Source: Actinoplanes sichuanensis (GTDB lineage Bacteria > Actinomycetota > Actinomycetes > Mycobacteriales > Micromonosporaceae). Taken from it: a stretch of DNA of 64,000 nt. Positions 49,787-58,747 of the stretch are shown here, piece after piece. The DNA is taken from assembly GCF_033097365.1 (NCBI RefSeq), contig NZ_AP028461.1, positions 1,302,001 to 1,366,000 of the forward strand, written 5' to 3'. A model generated the notes under the pieces. The model ran no database searches. It was given only the letters and a program-made list of their open reading frames with translations, and was not told where the DNA came from. Within the stretch, counting starts at the first letter, position 1. Every line of letters begins with the position of its first letter. The translations under genes and the position numbers were made by a program.

Positions 49787-50311
49787 GTGACGACGCCCCT
49801 CGAAGGTGATCTCGGCTGGATGCTCGGAGTGGTGTTCCGTGCCTACGCCAAGGCCGCCGACCACGTTCTCGGTGATCTGCCCGGCGGCCCGCGCGGCTAT
49901 CAGGTGCTCTCGGCGGCGGTCGGCGAGCCGCCTCGCAATCAGGGCGCGATCGGTGCCGACCTGGGCATCGATCGGACCATCCTGACGTACCTGATCGATG
50001 ATCTGGAGAAGGCCGAGCTGGTCGCCCGCCGGCCGGACCCGGCCGACCGCCGCAGCCGGCTCGTCGTCGCCACCACCAAGGGCCACGAGACGTGGCAGTC
50101 CCGCCGGGAGGCTCTCAAGCACGTCGAGGCGCACGTGCTCGGCGCCCTGCCGGCCGGCGACGCCGCGTCGTTCCGAGGGCTGCTGCAGGCGGTCGCCTGC
50201 AGCGCCCAGGCCCGCGACCCGCTGACCGACCTGTGTGAGGCGGTCAGCGCGGCCCGGGACGGCGACCCGGCGGCCGCGGAGGGGCCGGCCGGGCGAAAGC
50301 CGGAACGCTGA
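49787..50311 (+). CDS. MarR-family regulator
   Basis: 174 residues. The winged helix reads GGPRGYQVLSAAVGEPPRNQ, then GADLGIDRTILTYLIDDLEKAELVARRPDPADRRSRLV, a full MarR recognition helix and wing. It is divergent from the LLM-hemerythrin gene with two palindromes in between, so it likely represses that gene and itself. The C-terminal 20 residues are disordered. It ends 7 bp before the convergent sdaA stop. Confidence 0.86.
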   Translation: MTTPLEGDLGWMLGVVFRAYAKAADHVLGDLPGGPRGYQVLSAAVGEPPRNQGAIGADLGIDRTILTYLIDDLEKAELVARRPDPADRRSRLVVATTKGHETWQSRREALKHVEAHVLGALPAGDAASFRGLLQAVACSAQARDPLTDLCEAVSAARDGDPAAAEGPAGRKPER

Positions 50312-50317
50312 CCGCGG

Positions 50318-51604
50318 TCAGCACTCGATGACGTTGACGGCCAGGCCGCCGCGGGACGTCTCCTTGTATTTGATCTTCATGTCGGCGCCGGTCTCCTTCA
50401 TGGTCTTGATGACCTTGTCGAGGGAGACGTGGTGGCGGCCGTCGCCGCGCAGGGCCATCTTCGCCGCGGTGACCGCCTTCACCGCGGCCATGCCGTTGCG
50501 CTCGATGCACGGGATCTGCACCAGGCCGCCGACCGGGTCGCAGGTCAGGCCCAGGTTGTGTTCCATGCCGATCTCGGCGGCGTTCTCCACCTGCTCCGGC
50601 GTCCCACCGAGCACCTCGGCGAGCCCGGCCGCGGCCATCGCGCACGCCGAACCGACCTCACCCTGACAACCCACCTCGGCCCCGGAGATCGACGCGTTCT
50701 CCTTGAACAGATGCCCGATCGCCCCGGCGGCCAGCAGAAAACGCACCACGCCCTCGTCGTCGGCGCCGGGCACGAAGGTCCGGTAGTAGCGCAGCACGGC
50801 CGGAATGATCCCGGCGGCACCATTGGTGGGCGCGGTCACCACCCGCCCGCCGGCCGCGTTCTGCTCGTTGACCGCCATGGCGAAAACGGTCAGCCATTCC
50901 ATCGGATCACCGTCGGCGGTCAGCTTGCGGGCGGTCAGTGCGGCCCGGCGACGGACCTTCAAACCCCCGGGGAGTACGCCCTCCGCGCGCAGCCCGTCGT
51001 CGATGCAGTCGTTCATCACCCGCCAGATGCCGAGCAGCCCGGCCGACACCTCGGCCGTGTGCCGCCGTACCGACTCGTTGAGCAGCATCATCCGGGAGAT
51101 CGACAGCCCCGTGGACCGGGCGAGTTCCAGTAGCTCGACGCCGGAGGAGAACGGGTGCGGGACGGCCACCTGCTCCGGGCGTACCCCCGATGCGCCGTCG
51201 GCCAGGACGAACCCGCCGCCGACCGAGAAGTAGGTCTTGGTCAGCAGTTCGGCGCCGTCGGCGGCGAGCGCGGTGAAGCGCATGCCGTTGGGATGGCCGG
51301 GCAGCGCCCGCCGCCGGTGCAGCACCACGTCGACCTCGAACGCGGTCGCGTCGGCGGACGGTTCGAGCGTGGTGTCGACCGTCTCCGGATCCTCGCCCTG
51401 CAGGCCGAGCAGCACCGCCCGCGGGGTGCCGTGGCCGTGCCCGGTCGCGCCGAGCGAACCGAACAGTTCGGCGCGTACGGTCGCCACCCCGTCGATTCCG
51501 GTCAGGTGGCCGGTGAAGAGCCGGGCCGCGCGCATCGGGCCGACGGTGTGCGAGCTGGACGGGCCGATGCCGATCGAGAACAGATCGAAGACGGACACGG
51601 TCAC
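50318..51604 (-). CDS. sdaA: L-serine ammonia-lyase, iron-sulfur, single-chain type
   Basis: 428 residues, the length of the single-polypeptide enzyme. The N-terminus [24 protein letters not shown] is the family signature; cysteines for the 4Fe-4S cluster are in [28 protein letters not shown] and QIPCIERN, with a C-terminal VIEC tail of the type seen in the family. Converts L-serine to pyruvate and ammonia. GTG at 51604, 3 bp after gcvT, so both lie under the glycine riboswitch: glycine-derived serine can drain to pyruvate. Confidence 0.92.
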   Translation of the reverse strand: MTVSVFDLFSIGIGPSSSHTVGPMRAARLFTGHLTGIDGVATVRAELFGSLGATGHGHGTPRAVLLGLQGEDPETVDTTLEPSADATAFEVDVVLHRRRALPGHPNGMRFTALAADGAELLTKTYFSVGGGFVLADGASGVRPEQVAVPHPFSSGVELLELARSTGLSISRMMLLNESVRRHTAEVSAGLLGIWRVMNDCIDDGLRAEGVLPGGLKVRRRAALTARKLTADGDPMEWLTVFAMAVNEQNAAGGRVVTAPTNGAAGIIPAVLRYYRTFVPGADDEGVVRFLLAAGAIGHLFKENASISGAEVGCQGEVGSACAMAAAGLAEVLGGTPEQVENAAEIGMEHNLGLTCDPVGGLVQIPCIERNGMAAVKAVTAAKMALRGDGRHHVSLDKVIKTMKETGADMKIKYKETSRGGLAVNVIEC

Positions 51605-51607
51605 GGC

Positions 51608-52660
51608 TCAGCCCTGCCGGCGGTAGAACGGCAGCGCGACGACCTCGGCCTCTTCGCGGGCGCCGCGGATGTCGACGAGGACCCGGGTGCCGGGTTCGGT
51701 GCGGTCGGCCGGGAGGTAGGCCATCGCGATCGGGTGACCCAGCGTGGGGGAGGGCACGCCGCTGGTCACCTCACCGATGCGCTCGCCGGTGTCCGGGTCG
51801 AGGACCACGTGACCGGCCCGTGGCGAGCGGCGGCCCTTGGTGACCAGCCCGGCGAGCAGGCGCCGCGGGGTGGCGGCGCGGAGGGCGGCGGCGCCGACGA
51901 AGTCGGTCTTGTCGAGGGCGACGACACGACCCAGACCGGCGTCGAACGGGGTGGTGCGCAGGGTGAGCTCGTGGCCGTACAGCGGCATGCCGGCCTCCAG
52001 GCGCAGGGTGTCTCGGCAGGCCAGCCCACACGGGACGGCACCCCGGCCGGTCGCCCACGCCCAGATCGCCTCGGCGTCCTCATTCGCGCAGTAGATCTCG
52101 AAGCCGTCCTCGCCGGTGTATCCGGTGCGGGCCAGCAGCACGTCCCGCCCGGCGAGCCGCTCCGCCTTGATGCCGTAGTAACGCAGGTCCGGGTGCGCGC
52201 CGACCACGTCGACCGCCTGCGGGCCCTGCACCGCGATCAGTGACCGGTCCGCATCAGCGATCCCGACGGTGTAACCACCCGAGTGCTCACCGAGCATCGC
52301 CCGGACCACGGCGGCGTTGGCGGCGTTCGCGACCACCAGGAACCGGTCCTCGGCCAGTCGGTAGACGACCAGGTCGTCGAGGACCCCGCCGGTGGTGTGA
52401 CACAGCATGGTGTATTTCGCCCGGCCCACCGCGACCTTCGACAGCCGGCCCACCAGCGCGTGGTCCAGGAACGCGGCGGCGTCTCGGCCGGTCACCTCGA
52501 TCTGGCCCATGTGACCGAGGTCGAACAGTCCGGCGCCGGTCCGGACGGTGTGGTGCTCGCCCAGGTCACTGCCGTACCGCAGCGGCATGGACCAGCCGGC
52601 GAAACCGGTCATCGCGGCGCCGAGAGACTGATGGACGTGGTGCAGGGCGGTGTTTCGCAA
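51608..52660 (-). CDS. gcvT: glycine cleavage system T protein (aminomethyltransferase)
   Basis: 350 residues. HQSLGAAMTGFAGWSMPLRYG, then GLFDLGHMGQIEVTG, and the folate-site RTGYTGEDGFEIY are typical T-protein motifs; RDTLRLEAGMPLYGHEL is near the centre. It transfers the methylene of glycine to tetrahydrofolate with GcvP, GcvH and Lpd, which are not in this window. The TTG at 52660 is preferred because AAGGAG lies 6 nt upstream. A tandem glycine riboswitch precedes the gene. Confidence 0.92.
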   Translation of the reverse strand: MRNTALHHVHQSLGAAMTGFAGWSMPLRYGSDLGEHHTVRTGAGLFDLGHMGQIEVTGRDAAAFLDHALVGRLSKVAVGRAKYTMLCHTTGGVLDDLVVYRLAEDRFLVVANAANAAVVRAMLGEHSGGYTVGIADADRSLIAVQGPQAVDVVGAHPDLRYYGIKAERLAGRDVLLARTGYTGEDGFEIYCANEDAEAIWAWATGRGAVPCGLACRDTLRLEAGMPLYGHELTLRTTPFDAGLGRVVALDKTDFVGAAALRAATPRRLLAGLVTKGRRSPRAGHVVLDPDTGERIGEVTSGVPSPTLGHPIAMAYLPADRTEPGTRVLVDIRGAREEAEVVALPFYRRQG

Positions 52661-52691
52661 CGGAGGCTCCTTGTCGGGTCGGGCCTCCCTC

Positions 52692-52872
52692 GCTCTGTCA
52701 TCTCTGCCTGAGAGGTTCACCGCCGGGAAGGGCGGCTTGCACCGTGGGCGCAGCTCCTCGTAAAGAGCTGACTTTCCAGAGTCGCCTGACCGTCGCGGTA
52801 CTGGGGCCTGAGAGATTCTGAGGGAGAAGTTGCTCCTTCGGCGCCTCGCTGACCTGCGAGGACTCTCCCGCG
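52692..52872 (-). promoter_or_regulatory. tandem glycine riboswitch
   Basis: Read on the minus strand: GGGAGAGTCCTCG, then GGCGCCGAAGGAGCAA, then AATCTCTCAGGC form aptamer I; GCGACTCTGGA, a variable stem, GCGCCCACGGTGCAAGCC and CCTCTCAGGCA form aptamer II. These are the standard glycine-riboswitch blocks in order. It lies 32 bp before gcvT, where rising glycine would switch on gcvT-sdaA. Confidence 0.92.
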
Positions 52873-52988
52873 GCGGGGTCGCGGCGAAGTATTCGGTTGT
52901 GCTGTCGTCACCTGTTCCAGGACCCTACCGCACGGCGGTCTGTGGGTCGGCTCTCAATTGTGCCCGCCTCGTGACGATGGGGCCTCCG

Positions 52989-54512
52989 ATGAACACCATC
53001 GCGCCGGCCGACGCCGCCGACCCCGGCGGCCAGGTCACTCCCGGGAATCGATTCCTACCGGTGGTCGTCGTCTCGCTGACCGCGCTGCTCAGCGTCGCCT
53101 TCCTGGTGCCGTGGGGCGGTACGGCGATGCTCGCGGTCCTCTGCTGGCTCGCCGTGGCGGTGTTCGCCACGGCGATGACCTGGTACGCGTACCGCGCGGT
53201 CCGCCTGATGCCGGACCCCACCTCGGAACGTCGGTTCTGGCGCGCCTTCGTGGCCGCCGGTGCGATGTTCAGCGTGGCCGACTGGATCCAGGTGGCCACC
53301 ACCCTGGCCGACCCGACGTCGTCGTCGGCGCTCACCGGCACCGGCATCCCGCGGACGGTGGCCCTGGCCGCGGGCGGCGCGGTGGTGATCGGGGTGATCG
53401 CCACCTATCCGCTGCCGCACCGCTCGGCCCGGGAGCGGCTCTGCTACCACCTCGATCTGGCCACCGTGGTGACCGCGGTCGGGGCGGCCGGCCTGTACTG
53501 GACGATGACCGGCTCGTTCGCCGCCGGGCAGGTCGTCGGGGTGGCCGCCCCGGTGGTCGCGATGCTGCTGGCGTTCGTGGTCGGCCGGCTCTACCTCAGC
53601 GGGGCGGCGCCGTTCCGCTGGCACATCGGCGTGATGGGGCCGGTCGCCGGAACCCTGGAGAGTCTGGCCCGCACGCTGGGTCCGGAACTGGCCCGGGCCG
53701 GGCGTCCCGGTCCGGTCTTCGCGCTCAGCCTGACCTGTCACGCGATGCTGCTGATCGCGGCGTGGCTGCAGTACCGCCGGTTCCGGTCCGGGCGGGTCGC
53801 GGCACCGGTCGCGCGGCGTCGTCCGTACAGCCCGATGCCCTATCTCGCCCTGGCCGGCATCCACGTCCTGTTGATCGCGGTCCTGTTGACCCGGGGGTTG
53901 GATCTTCGGGCCTGGGCCCTGCAGGCCGGGGCCGTGCTCTGCACGGGCATCGTCGTGGTCCGGCAGCTGACCGCGTTCATCGACAACGCGCGGCTGCTCG
54001 CCGAACGTGACAGCCTCACCCGGCGGCTGCACGCCATGGCGTTCACCGACAGCCTCACCGGCCTGGCCAACCGGGCCTGCTTCCTGGACCGGCTGGAGAC
54101 GTCCCTGGACGGGTCCGGACCGGCCGGGGTGCTGCTCATCGATCTTGATGACTTCAAACCCGTCAATGACCGGTACGGCCACGCCGCCGGCGACGCGGTG
54201 CTGGTCGAGACGGCGGCCCGCCTGCGTGCCGCGGTCGGCCCCGACGACCTGGTCGCCCGGCTCGGCGGTGACGAGTTCGCCATCCTGCTCGACCGTCCGC
54301 CGTCCGGTGCGTTACCGGCCGTGGCCGACCGGATCATCGCCGCCGTCGACGCGCCCTGCCCGTTGCCGGGTGGCGGCGTCGTCACGGTCCGGGCCAGTAT
54401 CGGCGCCGCGGCCGCCGCCACCGGCGACGCGTCGCACCTGCTGAACCTGGCCGACCAGGCGATGTACCGGGCGAAGAACCGGGGCAAGGGCGCCTTCGAG
54501 ATCGCCGCCTGA
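52989..54512 (+). CDS. membrane diguanylate cyclase (GGDEF)
   Basis: About 507 residues. Roughly eight hydrophobic helices (about 20-330: FLPVVVVSLTALLSVAFLV, AMLAVLCWLAVAVFATAMTWY and others) precede a GGDEF domain: DSLTGLANRACFLDRLE, LLIDLDDFKPVNDRYGHAAGD, and the intact active site GGDEF at about 426-430. The residues where the inhibitory RxxD site would lie read VGPD, so product inhibition may be absent. It should make c-di-GMP at the membrane. Start ambiguous among GTG 52971, ATG 52977 and ATG 52989; the last has GGGG at good spacing. Its promoter region overlaps the back of the glycine riboswitch. Confidence 0.86.
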   Translation: MNTIAPADAADPGGQVTPGNRFLPVVVVSLTALLSVAFLVPWGGTAMLAVLCWLAVAVFATAMTWYAYRAVRLMPDPTSERRFWRAFVAAGAMFSVADWIQVATTLADPTSSSALTGTGIPRTVALAAGGAVVIGVIATYPLPHRSARERLCYHLDLATVVTAVGAAGLYWTMTGSFAAGQVVGVAAPVVAMLLAFVVGRLYLSGAAPFRWHIGVMGPVAGTLESLARTLGPELARAGRPGPVFALSLTCHAMLLIAAWLQYRRFRSGRVAAPVARRRPYSPMPYLALAGIHVLLIAVLLTRGLDLRAWALQAGAVLCTGIVVVRQLTAFIDNARLLAERDSLTRRLHAMAFTDSLTGLANRACFLDRLETSLDGSGPAGVLLIDLDDFKPVNDRYGHAAGDAVLVETAARLRAAVGPDDLVARLGGDEFAILLDRPPSGALPAVADRIIAAVDAPCPLPGGGVVTVRASIGAAAAATGDASHLLNLADQAMYRAKNRGKGAFEIAA

Positions 54513-54569
54513 CGATGTGTCCCGGGTGTGGGTAGGGTGGGGATCCCCACCGGTAAGGACACACCCGCA

Positions 54570-55793
54570 GTGAGCAGACACCGTGCGAGCCTGGGCACGC
54601 TGTTGCGTCACGTACACCTGAACGGCCCGCTGTCCCGCGCCGCCCTCGCCGAGCGGATGGGCGTCAACCGCAGCACCATCCTGGCCCTGACCAGCGAGCT
54701 CGCCGCTGCCGGCCTGGTCCGCGAGGAAAACCCGGAAGAGGTGCTGGGCGCCGGGCGGCCGTCGTTCGTGGTCCGGCCGGAGACCGGTCGGGTGTTCGTG
54801 CTCGCCTTCGACGTGGCGGTGGACCGTCTGGTCGCGGCCCGGGTCGGGCTCGGCGGCACCATCCTGGACCGGCGGGAGACACCCCGGCCCCGCACCGGCG
54901 TCGACCTGGACACGGTGGTCACCGGGCTGGCCGGGCTCGGCCGGGAGCTGTTCGACGCCGCGCCGCCGGGCACGGTCTGCGCCGGAGTCGGCGCCTCCTA
55001 CTGCGGCATGATCCGGCCCGGCGACGGCATGGTCCGGTACGGCCCCGAGCTCGGCTGGGTCGACCAGGCGTTCGGCACCGAGCTGGAGTCGGCTCTGGGT
55101 ATCGGCCTGCCGGTAGCCGTCGGCAACGAGGCCCACCTGGGTGCGCACGCCGAGTTCGTCCGGGGCGCCGGGATCGGCTCGCCCGACCTGATCTACCTGC
55201 ACGGCGACGTCGGGGTGGGCGGCGGCATCCTGGTCGGTGGCCGGCTGCTCGGTGGCGAGGGCGGCTACGGCGCCGAGGTCGGGCACATGCTGGTCAACCC
55301 GCACGGCGGCCGGGAGTGCCTGTGCGGTTCGCGGGGCTGCCTGGAGGCCGAGACGGGGGAGTACGCGCTGTTGGAGGCGGTCGGCCGGGCGGGCGAGTTC
55401 GGCCGTGCGGCGGTCCGGGACGTGGTCCGCGAGGCGGCGGACGGTAAACCGGAGGCGGAGGCCGCGGTCGCCGCGATCGGTGACTGGCTGGGCATCGGCG
55501 TGGCCAACCTGATCAACCTGTTCAACCCGGGCGTGGTCGTCTTCGGCGGCACCCTGCGCGAGCTGTACGCGGTCGCCGCCCCGCAGGTGGACGCCCGGAT
55601 CGCCCAGCACGGCATGCCGGTGTCGCGGGAACGGGCCCGGCTGCTGCCGTCCGGCCTGGGCGACGACGCCACCCTGATCGGCGCCGCCGAGAAGGGTTTC
55701 GACGCCCTGCTCAGCGACCCCCTCGACGTCCTGCTCAGCGCGCGAACGTCTCCTGCCCGACCACCCGTAGCAGCTCCAGGTGGCCCGCGGTAG
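54570..55793 (+). CDS. ROK-family transcriptional regulator (NagC/XylR type)
   Basis: About 407 residues. An N-terminal winged helix (RHVHLNGPLSRAALAERMGVNRSTILALTSELAAAGLV) leads into a ROK kinase-like sugar domain: the YGAEVGHMLVNPHGG region gives the ExGH metal motif and ECLCGSRGCLEAE is the CxCGxxGCxE zinc motif, both complete. ROK regulators sense phosphorylated or free sugars. GTG at 54570 follows TAAGGA. No transporter or sugar enzyme is adjacent, but the galactan/pectin genes begin 1.9 kb downstream, so control of those genes is possible. Its 3' end overlaps the convergent XRE gene by 59 bp. Confidence 0.85.
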   Translation: MSRHRASLGTLLRHVHLNGPLSRAALAERMGVNRSTILALTSELAAAGLVREENPEEVLGAGRPSFVVRPETGRVFVLAFDVAVDRLVAARVGLGGTILDRRETPRPRTGVDLDTVVTGLAGLGRELFDAAPPGTVCAGVGASYCGMIRPGDGMVRYGPELGWVDQAFGTELESALGIGLPVAVGNEAHLGAHAEFVRGAGIGSPDLIYLHGDVGVGGGILVGGRLLGGEGGYGAEVGHMLVNPHGGRECLCGSRGCLEAETGEYALLEAVGRAGEFGRAAVRDVVREAADGKPEAEAAVAAIGDWLGIGVANLINLFNPGVVVFGGTLRELYAVAAPQVDARIAQHGMPVSRERARLLPSGLGDDATLIGAAEKGFDALLSDPLDVLLSARTSPARPPVAAPGGPR

Positions 55794-56586
55794 CACTGCC
55801 CGGCGGCGCGGTGAGCAGCACCAGCCGTTGATCCTCGGCCGGGGTCAGCAGCGTCTCGCAGTCGAGTTCGAGCAGCCCCACGGTCGGGTGCTGGACCAGC
55901 AGCCGGCTCTGCCGCCGGACCGCCACCTCGTGCCGGTCCCACAGCCCGGCGAACTCGTCGCTGCACCCGCGCAGCCGCTCCACCAGCGACATCGCCGCCG
56001 GGTCGGAGCCGCGTCGGGCGACCGCGGCCCGCAGATCGGCGACATAGACCTGGCTCAGGTAGTCGTGTTCGCCGACCGGATGCGCCAGCCGGATCCGCGG
56101 GTCGTTGAACCACCGCCACACGATGTTGTGATCCTGCTCGTGGTCGTGCCGCACGGGCGGGCAGATACCGCCGAACAGGGTCTCGGCCAGCGCGTTCTGC
56201 GCCAGCAGGTCGCCGAGGTCGCTGTGCACCTGCGCGGGCACCCCGGTCAGCTGGTCGAGGAGATAGAGCAGACCCGGTCGTACGTGGTTGCCGGCCAGCC
56301 GCCCCGCCGGTGGACGGTGCCCGGCCAGCAGATACAGATGGTCACGTTCGTCGTCGCTGAGCCGCAGCGCCTGCCCCAGCGACCGCAACACCTGCGGTGA
56401 CGGCTGCGGGCTGCGCGCCTGTTCCAGGCGCATCAGGTAGTCGGCCGACATGCCGGCGAGCATCGCCACCTCCTCCCGGCGCAACCCGGGGGTACGCCGC
56501 CGCGGCCCCGCCGCCAGCCCGACCTCCGAGGGCCGTAGCCGTTCCCGGCAGCGGCGGATGAAGTCGGCCAGCTCACGTCGATCCAT
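55735..56586 (-). CDS. XRE-family regulator with MmyB-like ligand domain
   Basis: 283 residues. N-terminal HTH: LADFIRRCRERLRPSEVGL then RTPGLRREEVAMLAGMSADYLMRLEQAR, the typical MmyB-group opening. The C-terminal PAS-like domain (LLDQLTGVPAQVHSDLGDLLAQNALAETLFG, then NIVWRWFNDPRIR) binds small hydrophobic ligands in relatives. ATG at 56586 starts MDRREL, the conserved opening; ATG 56595 is an alternative. It is divergent from a quinone oxidoreductase (128 bp), a frequent regulator-target pair. Confidence 0.86.
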   Translation of the reverse strand: MDRRELADFIRRCRERLRPSEVGLAAGPRRRTPGLRREEVAMLAGMSADYLMRLEQARSPQPSPQVLRSLGQALRLSDDERDHLYLLAGHRPPAGRLAGNHVRPGLLYLLDQLTGVPAQVHSDLGDLLAQNALAETLFGGICPPVRHDHEQDHNIVWRWFNDPRIRLAHPVGEHDYLSQVYVADLRAAVARRGSDPAAMSLVERLRGCSDEFAGLWDRHEVAVRRQSRLLVQHPTVGLLELDCETLLTPAEDQRLVLLTAPPGSATAGHLELLRVVGQETFAR

Positions 56587-56714
56587 GACAGCCATGCTCG
56601 CGCACCCGGTGAATCGCAGCCAAGGATCGTCGGTCCTAGGGAAACCGGTCCGCTCCACAACCGTCGGCGGCCGCAGCAGCCTGATGGCACGGCAATCGAT
56701 GAGAGGTGGCAGTC

Positions 56715-57620
56715 ATGGAAGCGATCGTCTTCGACGGATTCGGTGGGCCCGAGGTGCTGCGGGTGGCCGAGGTGGACCTGCCGCAGCCGGGTCCGGGCCA
56801 GATCCGGCTGCGGGTGGTGTCGGCCGGTGTCAACCCGGTCGACTACAAGATCCGCAACGGGTGGCTGGCGCAGGTGTTCGCCACCGAGTTCCCGTCGACG
56901 CCCGGCTGGGAGGCGTCGGGTGTGGTCGACGCGGTCGGTGCCGGGGTGACCGGCCTGGCTGTGGGCGATGAGGTGTTCGGCTTCACCGACACCGGGTCGT
57001 ACGCCGGATACGCGCTGGCCACCGTCGTCGCCCGCAAGCCCGCCGGGTTGGGCTGGGACGAGGCGGCCGCGCTGCCGGTGGCCGGGGAGACCGCGCAGCG
57101 GGTGCTGGACCAGCTGGGTGTCGGCGCCGGAGAGACGGTCCTGATCCACGGCGCGGCCGGTGGGGTCGGCGGGGTGGCGGTCCAGTTGGCGGTGGCGCGT
57201 GGCGCGACCGTGATCGGCACCGCGTCGGCCGGTAACCACGAGTATCTGCGGTCGCTCGGGGCGGTTCCGGTCGCGTACGGCGAGGGTCTCGTCGACCGGG
57301 TCCGTGCCGCCGCGCCGCGGGGTGTCGACGCGGTGTTCGACGCGGCCGGTCAGGGCGCGGTGGAGGCGTCGGTCGAGCTGCGTGGTGGCACCGATCGGAT
57401 CGTCACGATCGCCGACGGGGCGGCCGCCCAGCAGTTCGGTGTCCCGTACTCGGCCGGTGGCGAGCGCAGCGCCGAGGCCCTGGCGGCGTTGGCCGACCTG
57501 GCGGTGGCCGGGCGGCTGCGGGTCGAGGTGGCCGAGACGTTCGCCCTGACCGACGCGGGCAAGGCCCAGGATCGTAGCGCCTCCGGTCACGTCCGCGGCA
57601 AGCTGCTGCTGCGTCCGTGA
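56715..57620 (+). CDS. NADPH-dependent quinone oxidoreductase (zinc-less MDR family)
   Basis: About 301 residues. The GroES-like N-lobe has VDYKIRNGWLAQVF and the Rossmann motif is HGAAGGVGGVAVQLAVARGATVIGTAS. No structural zinc cysteines, so this is the QOR type. It reduces quinones or enones. ATG at 56715 follows GAGAGG; GTG 56706 is possible. Probably controlled by the divergent XRE/MmyB regulator. Only 40 bp separate its stop from the pectin acetylesterase gene, and no terminator is seen, so some read-through is possible. Confidence 0.86.
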   Translation: MEAIVFDGFGGPEVLRVAEVDLPQPGPGQIRLRVVSAGVNPVDYKIRNGWLAQVFATEFPSTPGWEASGVVDAVGAGVTGLAVGDEVFGFTDTGSYAGYALATVVARKPAGLGWDEAAALPVAGETAQRVLDQLGVGAGETVLIHGAAGGVGGVAVQLAVARGATVIGTASAGNHEYLRSLGAVPVAYGEGLVDRVRAAAPRGVDAVFDAAGQGAVEASVELRGGTDRIVTIADGAAAQQFGVPYSAGGERSAEALAALADLAVAGRLRVEVAETFALTDAGKAQDRSASGHVRGKLLLRP

Positions 57621-57623
57621 CCC

Positions 57624-57660
57624 TTGACTGATCGGGTTTCATCAATGTAAACGTTTCAAT
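57624..57660 (+). promoter_or_regulatory. promoter with overlapping LacI-like operator, probably leaderless
   Basis: TTGACT at 57624-57629 is a good -35. TGTAAACGTTTCA (57646-57658), a near-palindrome with the AAACGTTT core, covers the -10 position. The ATG begins at 57661 with no ribosome site, so the transcription start probably falls on or beside it. Confidence 0.55.
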
Positions 57661-58689
57661 ATGAAGCGATCGCGAGTACTGGCACTGACCGCCGCCGCAG
57701 CCGCGGTGGTGGCGGTGCCGGCTCCGGCTCTGGCCGGGGGCCGGCACGGCATTCCGGGGGAGTGCACGGGGACCGCCCCGGTCGTCTGCCACTACGACGT
57801 GCCGCCCGGGGAGTACGACGTCGCCGTGCTCCTCGGCGGTCCGGACGCCGCCGGCAGCACCGCGGTCCGGGCCGAGGCCCGCCGGATGATGGTCGCCGAG
57901 ACGGCCACCGAGGCCGGCCGGTTCGCCCGCCGCGGCTTCATCGTCGACGTCCGCGAGCCCGAGGGTGAACCGACCCTGCCCGACGTCGGCACCCCCGGGT
58001 TGACCCTCACCTTCACCGGCGCCGCCCCGCTGGTGCACCGGGTCACCGTCCGGCCCGCGCCGCACCGGACCCGGCAGCTCTTCCTGGCCGGCGACTCGAC
58101 CGTCTGTGACCAGGCCGTCGTGCCGTACACCGGCTGGGGCCAGGCGATCCCCCAGCACCTGCCGTACGGGGTGAGTGTCGCCAACTACGCCGACTCGGGG
58201 GAGGGGTCCGCGTCGTTCCCGGCCGACCCGCGACTGTGGGCCACGATGCTGCCCCGGGTCGGGCGCGGTGACGTGGTGGTGCTCCAGTTCGGGCACAACG
58301 ACAAGGCCACCACCGCCGAGGACTACCGGGCCGACCTGACCCGGATGGTCACCGAGCTGCGGGCGCTGCACGCGCGGCCGGTACTGGTCAGCCCGCCGGT
58401 GCGCCGCCTGTTCGACGCCACCGGGCATCTGACGCCGGTCGCCCGGCACGTCAACGGCCTGGGCGTGGACCTGCCGGTGGAGATGGAGGCGGTCGCCACC
58501 GAACTGGACGTGCCCTACATCAACCTGACCGCGGACAGTGCCGCGCTGGTGGAGGCGCTCGGTCCGGAGGCCTCCAAGCCGATCTACCTCTACGACGAGA
58601 AGCGCGACAACACGCACTTCTCCGAATACGGCGCCGACCAGATCGGCCTCCTGGTCCTGGCCGGCCTCAAGAAGGCGATGCGGCCCTGA
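57661..58689 (+). CDS. secreted SGNH esterase, rhamnogalacturonan acetylesterase-like
   Basis: 342 residues. Signal peptide RVLALTAAAAAVVAVPAPALA. An N-terminal beta-domain precedes an SGNH hydrolase: block I AGDSTVCDQ (catalytic Ser), PYTGWGQAIP with the Gly block, block III QFGHNDKA (Asn), and block V DNTHFSEYGA (Asp/His). This spacing and the GDSTVC and GHND motifs are those of RhgT/YesT-type rhamnogalacturonan acetylesterases, which remove acetyl groups from pectin outside the cell. There is no ribosome site before ATG 57661. It is followed after 58 bp by the esterase-GH42 fusion behind its own operator. Confidence 0.86.
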   Translation: MKRSRVLALTAAAAAVVAVPAPALAGGRHGIPGECTGTAPVVCHYDVPPGEYDVAVLLGGPDAAGSTAVRAEARRMMVAETATEAGRFARRGFIVDVREPEGEPTLPDVGTPGLTLTFTGAAPLVHRVTVRPAPHRTRQLFLAGDSTVCDQAVVPYTGWGQAIPQHLPYGVSVANYADSGEGSASFPADPRLWATMLPRVGRGDVVVLQFGHNDKATTAEDYRADLTRMVTELRALHARPVLVSPPVRRLFDATGHLTPVARHVNGLGVDLPVEMEAVATELDVPYINLTADSAALVEALGPEASKPIYLYDEKRDNTHFSEYGADQIGLLVLAGLKKAMRP

Positions 58690-58710
58690 ACGCCCACGGT
58701 TTCGACACGC

Positions 58711-58726
58711 GGGAAAGCGCTTGCCC
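58711..58726. promoter_or_regulatory. LacI-type operator before the esterase-GH42 gene
   Basis: GGGAAAGCGCTTGCCC is a 16-bp palindrome with one mismatched pair and an AAGCGCTT core. It lies 21 bp before the ATG; a further AATACGTTTC half-site follows at 58732. Confidence 0.6.
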
Positions 58727-58747
58727 GGGTAAATACGTTTCAGAAAG

